Positions 57,116-64,000 of a stretch of 64,000 nucleotides of DNA are shown here, piece after piece (position 1 is the first letter of the stretch; each line of letters begins with the position of its first letter). A program made the translations under genes and the position numbers. Origin of the DNA: Bradyrhizobium sp. cir1 (lineage in GTDB: Bacteria; Pseudomonadota; Alphaproteobacteria; Rhizobiales; Xanthobacteraceae). The stretch spans positions 40,527-104,526 of the forward strand of contig NZ_JACIHE010000023.1 in assembly GCF_014198245.1 (NCBI RefSeq), given 5' to 3'. The notes beneath the pieces were generated by a model. It did not search any database. It saw nothing but the letters and a program-made list of their open reading frames with translations, and was not told the origin of the DNA.

Positions 57116-58414
57116 ATGGCGATCGACGCCCCTTCTTCTCCCTCTGCCCAGCCCTGGTCCGACCGGCTGCGGCACTCGACCGTCATCCTGATCGCCGCGG
57201 CGCTGGCGCTGTCGGTGGTGGTCTCGCTCGGGGAATTGTCGGCGCTGCACGCCATTGCCGTGTTCCTCTGCATCGCCGCCGCGGCGCTGATCCCCTGGCG
57301 GCTGCACGATCCCGCCGCCTCGCGCGACGATGTCAGGCGCATCAATCCGGTCGAGAGCGCCGCGGTGGCCGCGGTCGTCGCCGGCATGCCGGATCCGGCC
57401 GTGCTGCTCGACCGCGCCGGCCGCGTCATCCATCTCAATGCCGCAGCCGCCCAGCTCGCGCCGGCGCTGCGGCGGAACGAGCTGGCCCAGTTCGCGCTGC
57501 GCTTGCCGGAGATCATCACGGCGCTGCGCGAGTCGATCGCGACCACGGAGCCGCGGCGCGCGACCTATCTCGACCACGTCCCGGTCGATCGCTGGATGGA
57601 GCTCATCATCACGCCGGTGCCGGTGCCGACCTCGTTCGGCGGCGCCGACAAGTGCATGCTGATGACGTTCCACGACCAGACGCCGCTGCGCCGGGTCGAG
57701 GAGATGCGCGCCGACTTCGTCGCCAATGCCAGCCACGAGCTGCGTACGCCGCTCGCCGCGCTGTCGGGTTTCATCGACACGCTGCAGGGCCAGGCCAAGG
57801 ACGATCCCAAGGCGCGGGAACGCTTCCTCGGCATCATGCACAACCAGGCCACCCGCATGGCGCGCCTGATCGACGATCTGCTGTCGCTGTCGCGGGTCGA
57901 GCTGTCGGCTCATGTGCGGCCCGATACCCTGGTCGACCTGCTGCCGATCATCCGCCAGGTCGCCGACGGGCTGGAGCCGCTGGCGCGCGAGCGCCAGGTC
58001 GAGGTCGAGATCCATCTGCCGGAGCCGCCGGTGATGATCGCGGGCGACCGCGAGGAGCTGCTCCGCCTGTTCGAGAACCTGATCGAAAATGCGCTCAAAT
58101 ACGGCGCCTCGGGCGGACGCGTCATCGTGTCGCTGACCTCGAGCGCCGCCGCTGACGGAACTCAGGAAATCCGGGTCATGGTCCGCGATTTCGGCCCCGG
58201 CATCGCGCCCGAGCACCTGCCGCGGCTGACCGAGCGGTTCTACCGGGTCGATGTCGGCGACAGCCGCTCGCAGGGCGGCACCGGGCTCGGATTATCGCTG
58301 GTGAAACATATTCTTAACCGTCATCGCGGCCGGCTTTTGATCGAAAGCGTGCCCCGCCAGGGGGCTACCTTCACCGCCTGCTTTCCCCAGGCAAAGGCTC
58401 CGGTTCAAGCCTGA
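57116..58414 (+). CDS. phoR: Phosphate regulon sensor histidine kinase
   Basis: A 432-residue kinase. Two N-terminal TM segments (about residues 20-65) are followed by a PAS domain (about 85-185) and a HisKA domain with phosphoacceptor H207 in ANASHELRTPL. A HATPase with N box NLIENALKYGASG, DFGPGIAPEHL and GGTGLGLSLVKHIL follows. It precedes the pstSCAB-phoU-phoB operon in the same direction, the usual alphaproteobacterial order. It phosphorylates PhoB when phosphate is low and is restrained by the Pst/PhoU complex. Confidence 0.93.
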   Translation: MAIDAPSSPSAQPWSDRLRHSTVILIAAALALSVVVSLGELSALHAIAVFLCIAAAALIPWRLHDPAASRDDVRRINPVESAAVAAVVAGMPDPAVLLDRAGRVIHLNAAAAQLAPALRRNELAQFALRLPEIITALRESIATTEPRRATYLDHVPVDRWMELIITPVPVPTSFGGADKCMLMTFHDQTPLRRVEEMRADFVANASHELRTPLAALSGFIDTLQGQAKDDPKARERFLGIMHNQATRMARLIDDLLSLSRVELSAHVRPDTLVDLLPIIRQVADGLEPLARERQVEVEIHLPEPPVMIAGDREELLRLFENLIENALKYGASGGRVIVSLTSSAAADGTQEIRVMVRDFGPGIAPEHLPRLTERFYRVDVGDSRSQGGTGLGLSLVKHILNRHRGRLLIESVPRQGATFTACFPQAKAPVQA

Positions 58415-58441
58415 AACTCAAGCGATTTCAATCGCTTGGGC

Positions 58442-58459
58442 GTGTCATCTGACTGTCAC
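58442..58459 (+). promoter_or_regulatory. Pho box before pstS
   Basis: GTGTCAT-CTGA-CTGTCAC matches the 18-bp Pho box (two CTGTCAT-like heptamers with a 4-nt spacer). It lies 100 nt before the pstS ATG and 28 nt after the phoR stop, where PhoB would activate pstSCAB-phoU-phoB. Confidence 0.8.
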
Positions 58460-58558
58460 GAAACCTTCGTAAAAGCACAGCCGACCGCTCCTAAAGGGGC
58501 GGCACGGGGAGCGCGATCGGGCGCGGATGGCGCTTCGCTCCCCTGTATGGAGACCAGC

Positions 58559-59572
58559 ATGAATTTCATCAAAACTATCGTCGCTGCTGGCTTGGTCGCC
58601 GCATCGACGACGGCGGCGCTCGCCGCCGATATCACGGGTGCCGGTGCGACCTTCCCGTTCCCGATCTATTCCAAATGGGCTGACGCCTACAAGAAGGAGA
58701 CCGGCAACGGTCTGAACTACCAGTCGATCGGCTCGGGCGGCGGCATCAAGCAGATCCAGGCCAAGACCGTGACCTTCGGCGCCAGCGATGCGCCGCTCAA
58801 GGCCGAGCAGCTCGAGAAGGATGGCCTCGTCCAGTGGCCGATGGTGATGGGCGCCATCGTTCCCGTCGTCAACATCGAGGGCGTGAAGCCGGGCGAGATG
58901 GTGTTCGACGGCGAGACCCTGGCCAGCATCTATCTCGGCAAGATCACCAAGTGGGACGACGCCGCGATCAAGAAGCTCAATCCGAACGTGAAGCTGCCCT
59001 CGGAAGCCATCACCGTGGTCCGCCGCTCGGACGGTTCGGGCACCACCTTCAACTTCACCAACTACCTCGCCAAGGCCAGCGCGGACTGGAAGAGCAAGGT
59101 CGGCGAGGGCACCGCGGTCGAGTGGCCGGTCGGCGTCGGCGCCAAGGGCAACGAGGGTGTGTCGGGCAACATCAGCCAGACCAAGAACTCGATCGGCTAC
59201 GTCGAGTACGCCTACGCCAAGCAGAACAAGCTGACCTATACCGGTCTCGTCAACAAGGCCGGCAAGCAGGTGCAGCCGACCGTCGAGGCCTTCCAGGCGG
59301 CCGCCTCCAACGCCGACTGGGCCAAGGCTCCCGGCTACTACGTCATCCTGACCGACCAGCCCGGCGACAAGTCCTGGCCGATCACCGCGGCGACCTTCAT
59401 CCTCATGCACAAGGAAGCCACCGACAAGGCGGCCTCGCAGGAAGCGATCAAGTTCTTCCGCTGGGCCTTCAAGAACGGCGGCAAGGCGGCTGAGGAGCTC
59501 GACTACATCCCGATGCCCGAGGGCGTCGTGACCCTGATCGAGAAGACCTGGGCTGCCGAGATCAAGAGCTAA
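58559..59572 (+). CDS. pstS: Periplasmic phosphate-binding protein
   Basis: A 337-residue PstS with signal peptide (MNFIKTIVAAGLVAASTTAALA, cleavage near residue 22). The phosphate-binding signature GAGATFPFPIYSKW follows, with FGASDAPL near 75 and RSDGSGTTFNFT near 160 supplying ligand-binding Ser, Arg and Asp. The ATG at 58559 is 6 nt after GGAG. It feeds PstCAB in the inner membrane. A stem-loop in the 133-nt gap after it could reduce read-through into pstC. Confidence 0.95.
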   Translation: MNFIKTIVAAGLVAASTTAALAADITGAGATFPFPIYSKWADAYKKETGNGLNYQSIGSGGGIKQIQAKTVTFGASDAPLKAEQLEKDGLVQWPMVMGAIVPVVNIEGVKPGEMVFDGETLASIYLGKITKWDDAAIKKLNPNVKLPSEAITVVRRSDGSGTTFNFTNYLAKASADWKSKVGEGTAVEWPVGVGAKGNEGVSGNISQTKNSIGYVEYAYAKQNKLTYTGLVNKAGKQVQPTVEAFQAAASNADWAKAPGYYVILTDQPGDKSWPITAATFILMHKEATDKAASQEAIKFFRWAFKNGGKAAEELDYIPMPEGVVTLIEKTWAAEIKS

Positions 59573-59624
59573 GTGAAGCTCTCGTGTTCCGGACATGGTG
59601 CCGGGACAGTCCGCAAAGACCTCC

Positions 59625-59656
59625 GCTCCGGATCGGCCTTGCGCCGCATCCGGAGC
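59625..59656 (+). terminator. Stem-loop between pstS and pstC (possible attenuator)
   Basis: GCTCCGGAT-N14-ATCCGGAGC, a perfect 9-bp stem without T-run, halfway between the pstS stop and the pstC start. It could stabilise pstS mRNA or attenuate downstream transcription, giving more binding protein than permease. Confidence 0.5.
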
Positions 59657-59705
59657 GCGCCACCAACAACAAGCGTATATAAATAAACGGGTACAGGGGA
59701 TCGGC

Positions 59706-60704
59706 GTGGCTGAGATGGCTGTCGAGAGCAACGTAATTGATGCTGCCGGACCGTATGATCGCGCCAAGGCCTTGAGCGCGTTCAAGCTCGGCGACGTCAC
59801 CTTCTACTGGATCACACGGCTTTCCGCGATCTCGGTGCTGCTGATCCTCGGCGGCATCATCATCTCGCTGATCGTCGGCGCCTTCCCGGCGATGAAGGAA
59901 TACGGCATCTCCTTCCTGTGGACGCAGCGCTGGGCGCCGTCGGCCGATCCGCCCGTGCTCGGCGCGCTCGGGCCGATGTACGGCACGCTCGTCACCTCCT
60001 TCATCGCGATGCTGATCGCCATCCCGGTTGGTCTGGGCATTGCGATCTTCCTCACCGAGCTGTGTCCGCAATGGCTGCGCCGCCCGATCGGCATGGCGGT
60101 CGAGCTGCTCGCCGGCATCCCTTCGATCATCTACGGCATGTGGGGCTTCTTCGTGCTGGGCCCGTTCCTGGCCAACACTTTCCAGCCCTTCATGATCAAG
60201 ATCTTTGACGGCGTTCCTGTCCTCGGTGCGATCTTCGCGGGACCCCCGTCCTATCTCAGCCTGTTCAATGCGGCGCTGATCCTTGCCATCATGGTGCTGC
60301 CCTTCATCACCTCGATCTCGGTCGACGTGTTCAAGACGGTGCCGCCGGTCCTGAAGGAAGCCGCCTACGGCGTCGGCTGCACCACCTGGGAAGTCGTCCG
60401 CAGCGTGGTGATCCCCTACACCCGCGTCGGCATCATCGGCGGCGTCATGCTGGCGTTGGGCCGCGCGCTCGGCGAGACCATGGCGGTGACCTTCATCATC
60501 GGCAATTCGTTCCGGATCTCCTCCTCGATCTTCGCCCCGGGCACCACGATCTCGGCGGCGATCGCATCCGAGTTCGCCGAGAGCGACGGGCTGCACCAGT
60601 CCGGCCTGATCCTGCTCGGCCTGCTGCTGTTCGTGTTGACGTTCTTCGTGCTCGCCGGCGCGCGGTTGATGCTGCTGCGTCTGGAAAAGAAGGCGGGGAA
60701 GTAA
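59706..60704 (+). CDS. pstC: Phosphate ABC transporter permease PstC
   Basis: A 332-residue permease with six or more TM segments, the GPMYGTLVTSFIAMLIAIPVG region, an ELLAGIPSIIYGMWG motif typical of Pst permeases and the EAA loop KEAAYGVGCTTWEVVRSVVIPY. The GTG at 59706 is 5 nt after AGGGGA; an in-frame ATG at 59715 is farther from the site. One base separates its stop from the pstA ATG. Confidence 0.94.
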   Translation: MAEMAVESNVIDAAGPYDRAKALSAFKLGDVTFYWITRLSAISVLLILGGIIISLIVGAFPAMKEYGISFLWTQRWAPSADPPVLGALGPMYGTLVTSFIAMLIAIPVGLGIAIFLTELCPQWLRRPIGMAVELLAGIPSIIYGMWGFFVLGPFLANTFQPFMIKIFDGVPVLGAIFAGPPSYLSLFNAALILAIMVLPFITSISVDVFKTVPPVLKEAAYGVGCTTWEVVRSVVIPYTRVGIIGGVMLALGRALGETMAVTFIIGNSFRISSSIFAPGTTISAAIASEFAESDGLHQSGLILLGLLLFVLTFFVLAGARLMLLRLEKKAGK

Positions 60705-60705
60705 C

Positions 60706-61551
60706 ATGAACCCGATTTACGTACGCCGCCGCCGCAAGGACATCATCGTCCGCGGGCTCTGCATTGCCGCCGCCGCCTTCGGCGTCACCTGGCTCGCGCT
60801 GATCCTGATCACGCTGCTCTACAACGGCATCGCCGGTCTGAATCTGCAGATCTTCGTCGCGGACACACCGCCTCCGGGCTCGACCGAAGGCGGCCTGCGC
60901 AACGCCATCGTCGGTTCGATCATCATGACCGTGCTCGGCGTCGGCATCGGCGCGCCGCTCGGCCTGTTCGCCGGTACCTATCTCGCCGAGTATGGTCGCA
61001 ACGACAAGCTGACCTCGGTGATCCGTTTCATCAACGACATCCTGCTCTCGGCGCCCTCGATCATCATCGGCCTGTTCATCTACGGCGCGGTGGTGGTGCC
61101 GATGCGCGGCTTCTCGGCGATTGCGGGCGCGCTCGCGCTCGCCGTGATCGTCATTCCGGTGGTGCTGCGCACGACCGAAGACATGCTGCTGCTGGTGCCG
61201 AACGCGCTGCGCGAGGCGGCCTCCGCGCTCGGTCTGCCGCGCTCGTTGGTGATCAAGCGCATCGCCTATCGTGCGGCCCGATCGGGTCTCATCACCGGCG
61301 TGCTGCTCGCCACCGCCCGCGTCGCCGGCGAGACCGCGCCGCTGCTCTTCACCGCGCTGTCGAACCAGTTCTTCAGCCTCGGCCTGAACAAGACGATGGC
61401 GAACCTGCCGGTGACCATCAACAACTTCGTGCAGAGCCCCTACGCCTACTGGAAGCAGCTCGCCTGGAGCGGCGCGCTGCTGATCACGATCACCGTGCTT
61501 GCCCTGAACATTGGCGCGCGCATCCTCGGCGCCGAGAGGACTGCAAAATGA
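60706..61551 (+). CDS. pstA: Phosphate ABC transporter permease PstA
   Basis: A 281-residue permease, partner of PstC. It shows GLRNAIVGSIIMTVLGVGIGAPLGLFAGTYLAEY, the Pst-type segment DILLSAPSIIIGLFIYG and the EAA loop NALREAASALGLPRSLVIKRIAY. The ATG is preceded by GGCGGGGAAG within the pstC end, and the stop overlaps the pstB ATG by 4 nt. Confidence 0.94.
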   Translation: MNPIYVRRRRKDIIVRGLCIAAAAFGVTWLALILITLLYNGIAGLNLQIFVADTPPPGSTEGGLRNAIVGSIIMTVLGVGIGAPLGLFAGTYLAEYGRNDKLTSVIRFINDILLSAPSIIIGLFIYGAVVVPMRGFSAIAGALALAVIVIPVVLRTTEDMLLLVPNALREAASALGLPRSLVIKRIAYRAARSGLITGVLLATARVAGETAPLLFTALSNQFFSLGLNKTMANLPVTINNFVQSPYAYWKQLAWSGALLITITVLALNIGARILGAERTAK

Positions 61552-62366
61552 CCGACCTTTCCGTATCCGTGAGTTCCAACGCCCATCTGGCCTCGCAGCC
61601 GCTGCCGGAAGCGCCTGCCAAGGTGACGGTCCGCAACCTCAACTTCTATTACGGCGAGCACCACGCGCTGAAGAACATCAACCTGACGCTCGGCACCAAC
61701 CGCGTCACGGCGTTCATCGGCCCGTCGGGCTGCGGCAAGTCGACCCTGCTGCGCATCTTCAACCGGATGTACGACCTCTATCCGGGCCAGCGCGTCACCG
61801 GTCAGCTCATGCTTGACCAGACCAACATCCTCGACCCCAAGCTCGACCTCAACCTGCTGCGCGCTCGCGTCGGCATGGTGTTCCAGAAGCCGACGCCGTT
61901 CCCGATGACGATCTACGAGAACATCGCCTTCGGCATCCGTCTCTACGAGAAGATCTCGAAGTCCGAAATGGACGACCGCGTCGAGAAGGCGCTACGCGGC
62001 GGCGCGCTGTGGAACGAGGTCAAGGACAAGCTCAACGCCTCGGGCCTGTCGCTTTCCGGCGGCCAGCAGCAGCGCCTCTGCATCGCCCGTACCGTCGCGG
62101 TGCGGCCTGAAGTGATCCTGTTCGACGAGCCCTGCTCGGCGCTCGATCCGATCTCGACCGCCAAGGTCGAGGAGCTGATCCAGGAGCTGTCCGAGAACTA
62201 CACGATCGCGATCGTCACCCACAACATGCAGCAGGCGGCGCGCGTCTCGGACAAGACCGCCTTCATGTATCTCGGCGAGTTGATCGAGTTCGACGACACC
62301 AGCAAGATCTTCACGTCGCCGAGCGATCGGCGCACGCAGGATTACATCACCGGCCGGTTCGGCTGA
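61548..62366 (+). CDS. pstB: Phosphate ABC transporter ATPase PstB
   Basis: A 272-residue ATPase. Walker A GPSGCGKST is near residue 59, the Q-loop MVFQKPTPFPMTIYENIAFGIR is PstB-specific, the signature is LSLSGGQQQRLCIA and Walker B ILFDEPCSALDP. An N-terminal extension of about 20 residues precedes the domain. It drives phosphate import and takes part in the signal to PhoR. Confidence 0.95.
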   Translation: MTDLSVSVSSNAHLASQPLPEAPAKVTVRNLNFYYGEHHALKNINLTLGTNRVTAFIGPSGCGKSTLLRIFNRMYDLYPGQRVTGQLMLDQTNILDPKLDLNLLRARVGMVFQKPTPFPMTIYENIAFGIRLYEKISKSEMDDRVEKALRGGALWNEVKDKLNASGLSLSGGQQQRLCIARTVAVRPEVILFDEPCSALDPISTAKVEELIQELSENYTIAIVTHNMQQAARVSDKTAFMYLGELIEFDDTSKIFTSPSDRRTQDYITGRFG

Positions 62367-62377
62367 GGAGACAGGAC

Positions 62378-63094
62378 ATGGGTTCTGAACATACCGCAAA
62401 GGCCTTCGACACCGACCTCCAGGAGCTCACCCGCCTGGTCGCCGAGATGGGCGGCATCGCCGAGCGCATGATCGTCGATTCCGTCGACGCGCTGATCCGC
62501 CGCGACATCGCGCTCGGCCAGCGCGTCGTCACCACCGACGCCGATCTCGACGCGCTGCAGAAGAAGATCGAGGAGCGCGCCGTGCTCACCATCGCCCGCC
62601 GCCAGCCGATGGCGGTGGATCTGCGCGAGATCGTCGGCGCCATGCGCGTTGCGACTGATCTCGAGCGCATCGGCGACCTCGCCAAGAACATGGGCAAGCG
62701 CGTCGCCGCGCTGGAGACGGATTTCCATCCGCTGAAGCTGTTCCGCGGCCTGGAGCACATGACCGACCTCGTGCAGCAGCAGGTCAAGTCGGTGCTGGAC
62801 GCCTATGCCGCGCACGATCTGCCGGCGGCGATGGCGGTGTGGAAGGGCGACGAGGAAGTCGACGCCATCTGCACCTCGCTGTTCCGCGAGCTCCTCACCT
62901 ACATGATGGAGGATCCGCGCAACATCTCGTTCTGCATCCATTTGATGTTCTGTGCCAAGAACATCGAGCGGATCGGCGACCACGCCACCAACATCGCCGA
63001 GACCGTGTTCTACATGATCGAGGGCCAGGCCATCACCGACAAGCGGCCGAAGGGCGACATGACGACCTTCGCCACGACGGTCCCGAATACCTGA
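62378..63094 (+). CDS. phoU: Phosphate signalling protein PhoU
   Basis: A 238-residue PhoU with two symmetric three-helix bundles. Metal-binding E-x3-D-type motifs are visible in RVATDLERIGDLAKN and, in the second half, FCAKNIERIGDHATNIAE. It negatively couples Pst transport to PhoR/PhoB signalling. It starts 11 nt after pstB with GGAGACAGGAC upstream. Confidence 0.95.
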   Translation: MGSEHTAKAFDTDLQELTRLVAEMGGIAERMIVDSVDALIRRDIALGQRVVTTDADLDALQKKIEERAVLTIARRQPMAVDLREIVGAMRVATDLERIGDLAKNMGKRVAALETDFHPLKLFRGLEHMTDLVQQQVKSVLDAYAAHDLPAAMAVWKGDEEVDAICTSLFRELLTYMMEDPRNISFCIHLMFCAKNIERIGDHATNIAETVFYMIEGQAITDKRPKGDMTTFATTVPNT

Positions 63095-63118
63095 AGACTT
63101 TAAGGAGCGACGACAACC

Positions 63119-63826
63119 ATGGGCGCACGCATTATGGTGGTTGAGGACGAGGAAGCTCTCACCGAGCTTCTCCGCTACAACCTCGAAGGCGACGGCTATG
63201 ACGTCGAGACGGTGATGCGCGGCGACGATGCCGACACCCGCCTCAAGGAGCACATCCCCGACCTGATCGTGCTCGACTGGATGCTGCCGGGCCTCTCGGG
63301 CATCGAGCTGTGCCGGCGGCTGCGGACCCGTCCCGAGACCAAGCAGCTTCCCATCATCATGCTCACCGCGCGCGGCGAGGAGAGCGAGCGGGTGCGCGGT
63401 CTTGCGACCGGCGCCGATGATTACATCGTCAAGCCGTTCTCGGTGCCGGAGCTGCTGGCACGCGTGAAGGGCCTGTTGCGGCGCGCCAGCCCGGAGCGGC
63501 TCGCCACCGTGCTCGCCTATGGCGACATCGAGCTCGATCGCGACAAGCGCCGCGTGGCGCGCTCGGGCCGGCCGATCGATCTCGGCCCGACCGAATATCG
63601 CCTCTTGGAGTTCTTCCTGGAGCACCCCGGCCGCGTGTTCTCGCGCGAGCAGCTGCTCGATAGCGTCTGGGGTCGCGATATCTACATCGACGAGCGCACC
63701 GTCGACGTCCATATCGGCCGCCTGCGCAAGCTGCTCAATCTCGGCCGCGAGCAGGACCCGATCCGCACCGTCCGCGGCGCGGGCTACGCGCTCGACGATC
63801 GCTTTGCGAAGGCGGAGCAGACGTAA
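63119..63826 (+). CDS. phoB: Phosphate regulon response regulator PhoB
   Basis: A 235-residue OmpR-type regulator. The receiver domain has phosphoacceptor D53 in LIVLDWMLPG, with acidic pair ED near residues 9-10 and K near 105 (DDYIVKPFSVPEL). The C-terminal winged helix includes LGPTEYRLLEFFLEHPGRVFSREQLLDSVWG. TAAGGAG precedes the ATG. It binds Pho boxes such as that at 58442 when phosphorylated by PhoR. Confidence 0.95.
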   Translation: MGARIMVVEDEEALTELLRYNLEGDGYDVETVMRGDDADTRLKEHIPDLIVLDWMLPGLSGIELCRRLRTRPETKQLPIIMLTARGEESERVRGLATGADDYIVKPFSVPELLARVKGLLRRASPERLATVLAYGDIELDRDKRRVARSGRPIDLGPTEYRLLEFFLEHPGRVFSREQLLDSVWGRDIYIDERTVDVHIGRLRKLLNLGREQDPIRTVRGAGYALDDRFAKAEQT

Positions 63827-63852
63827 GGCACGCGGCCTCGACAATCACAGCC

Positions 63853-63921
63853 GTCGTCCCGGACAAGCGAAGCTCTCGGCAACGCGCAGCATTGTCCGGA
63901 GCGGTGCGCCGATCCGGGACC
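63853..63921. repeat. Decayed palindromic repeat, family F
   Basis: GTCGTCCCGGACAAGCGAAG begins like the perfect hairpin at 44438-44489. The right half (ATTGTCCGGAGCGG...GATCCGGGAC) is only partly complementary. The remaining bases to the window end show no gene. Confidence 0.6.
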
Positions 63922-64000
63922 CATATGTGGACGGCCCCCGTGGCACAAGAGCATTTTGAGGTTTGATCGGATCGCTTGCATCCATATGTCCGGCCTGTCG

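Noticed and set aside
1..64000. CRISPR array, tRNA, rRNA, integrase, transposase or phage genes
   Set aside because: No regularly spaced direct repeats of CRISPR type, no cloverleaf with tRNA consensus and no protein with recombinase or phage motifs were seen; the many inverted repeats are dispersed palindromic elements.

Overview
The window looks like chromosomal DNA of a Bradyrhizobium-type alphaproteobacterium. The base composition is high in GC, genes are densely packed on both strands, and a BjaI/BjaR-like quorum-sensing pair, many ABC importers for organic acids and several families of intergenic palindromic repeats are present. I see no tRNA, rRNA, CRISPR array, transposase or phage gene. 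The organism call is inference from gene content and remembered protein families.

Layout. 1-3.6 kb: the end of a UgpB-like sugar-phosphate binding protein, a protealysin-type M4 protease with its emfourin-type inhibitor gene, and an APH-fold protein. 3.8-14.4 kb: a nitrogen-scavenging block. A sigma54 (-24/-12) promoter precedes a peptide-type ABC importer, followed by atzG, atzE, atzH (hpxXYZ-type ureido amidohydrolase genes) and a GntR regulator. The convergent atzF allophanate hydrolase has its own sigma54-like promoter. 14.5-24 kb: lignin-type aromatics, with a MarR regulator divergent from feruloyl-CoA synthase, a second MarR regulator divergent from a CYP199A P450 with its ferredoxin, two lone aromatic or branched-chain type binding proteins, and a type II NADH dehydrogenase. 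24-32.7 kb: a quinate/shikimate uptake and catabolism operon (LysR, AroE-type dehydrogenase, binding protein, LivHMGF importer, and a QuiC-type dehydroshikimate dehydratase fused to an HPPD-like domain).

32.9-38.6 kb: luxR and luxI homologues flanked by two small proteins, then a second LivHMGF importer without a binding protein. 38.7-44.4 kb: small proteins, a glutamine-synthetase-like ligase and a Rieske oxygenase under a divergent IclR regulator, a PRC-barrel protein and a truncated haemoglobin. 44.5-51.4 kb: the aerobic box pathway for benzoate (BoxR regulator, benzoate-CoA ligase, alpha/beta hydrolase, BoxC, BoxB); boxA and the semialdehyde dehydrogenase gene are not in the window. 51.6-57 kb: an SDR, a polysaccharide deacetylase, an OmpA-domain protein and membrane proteins. 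57.1-63.8 kb: the phosphate regulon phoR-pstSCAB-phoU-phoB with a Pho box before pstS.

How it fits together. Most of the window imports a plant- or soil-derived small molecule and activates or cleaves it: ureido nitrogen compounds, ferulate/coumarate, methoxybenzoate, quinate/shikimate and benzoate, plus phosphate. The most interesting links are regulatory. Two sigma54 promoters tie the atz genes to nitrogen status. A TGCA-N6-TGCA palindrome occurs both before boxC and before the importer next to luxI, suggesting that this importer belongs to the benzoate regulon. A palindromic repeat inserted in frame also forms the linker of the two-domain ABC ATPase.
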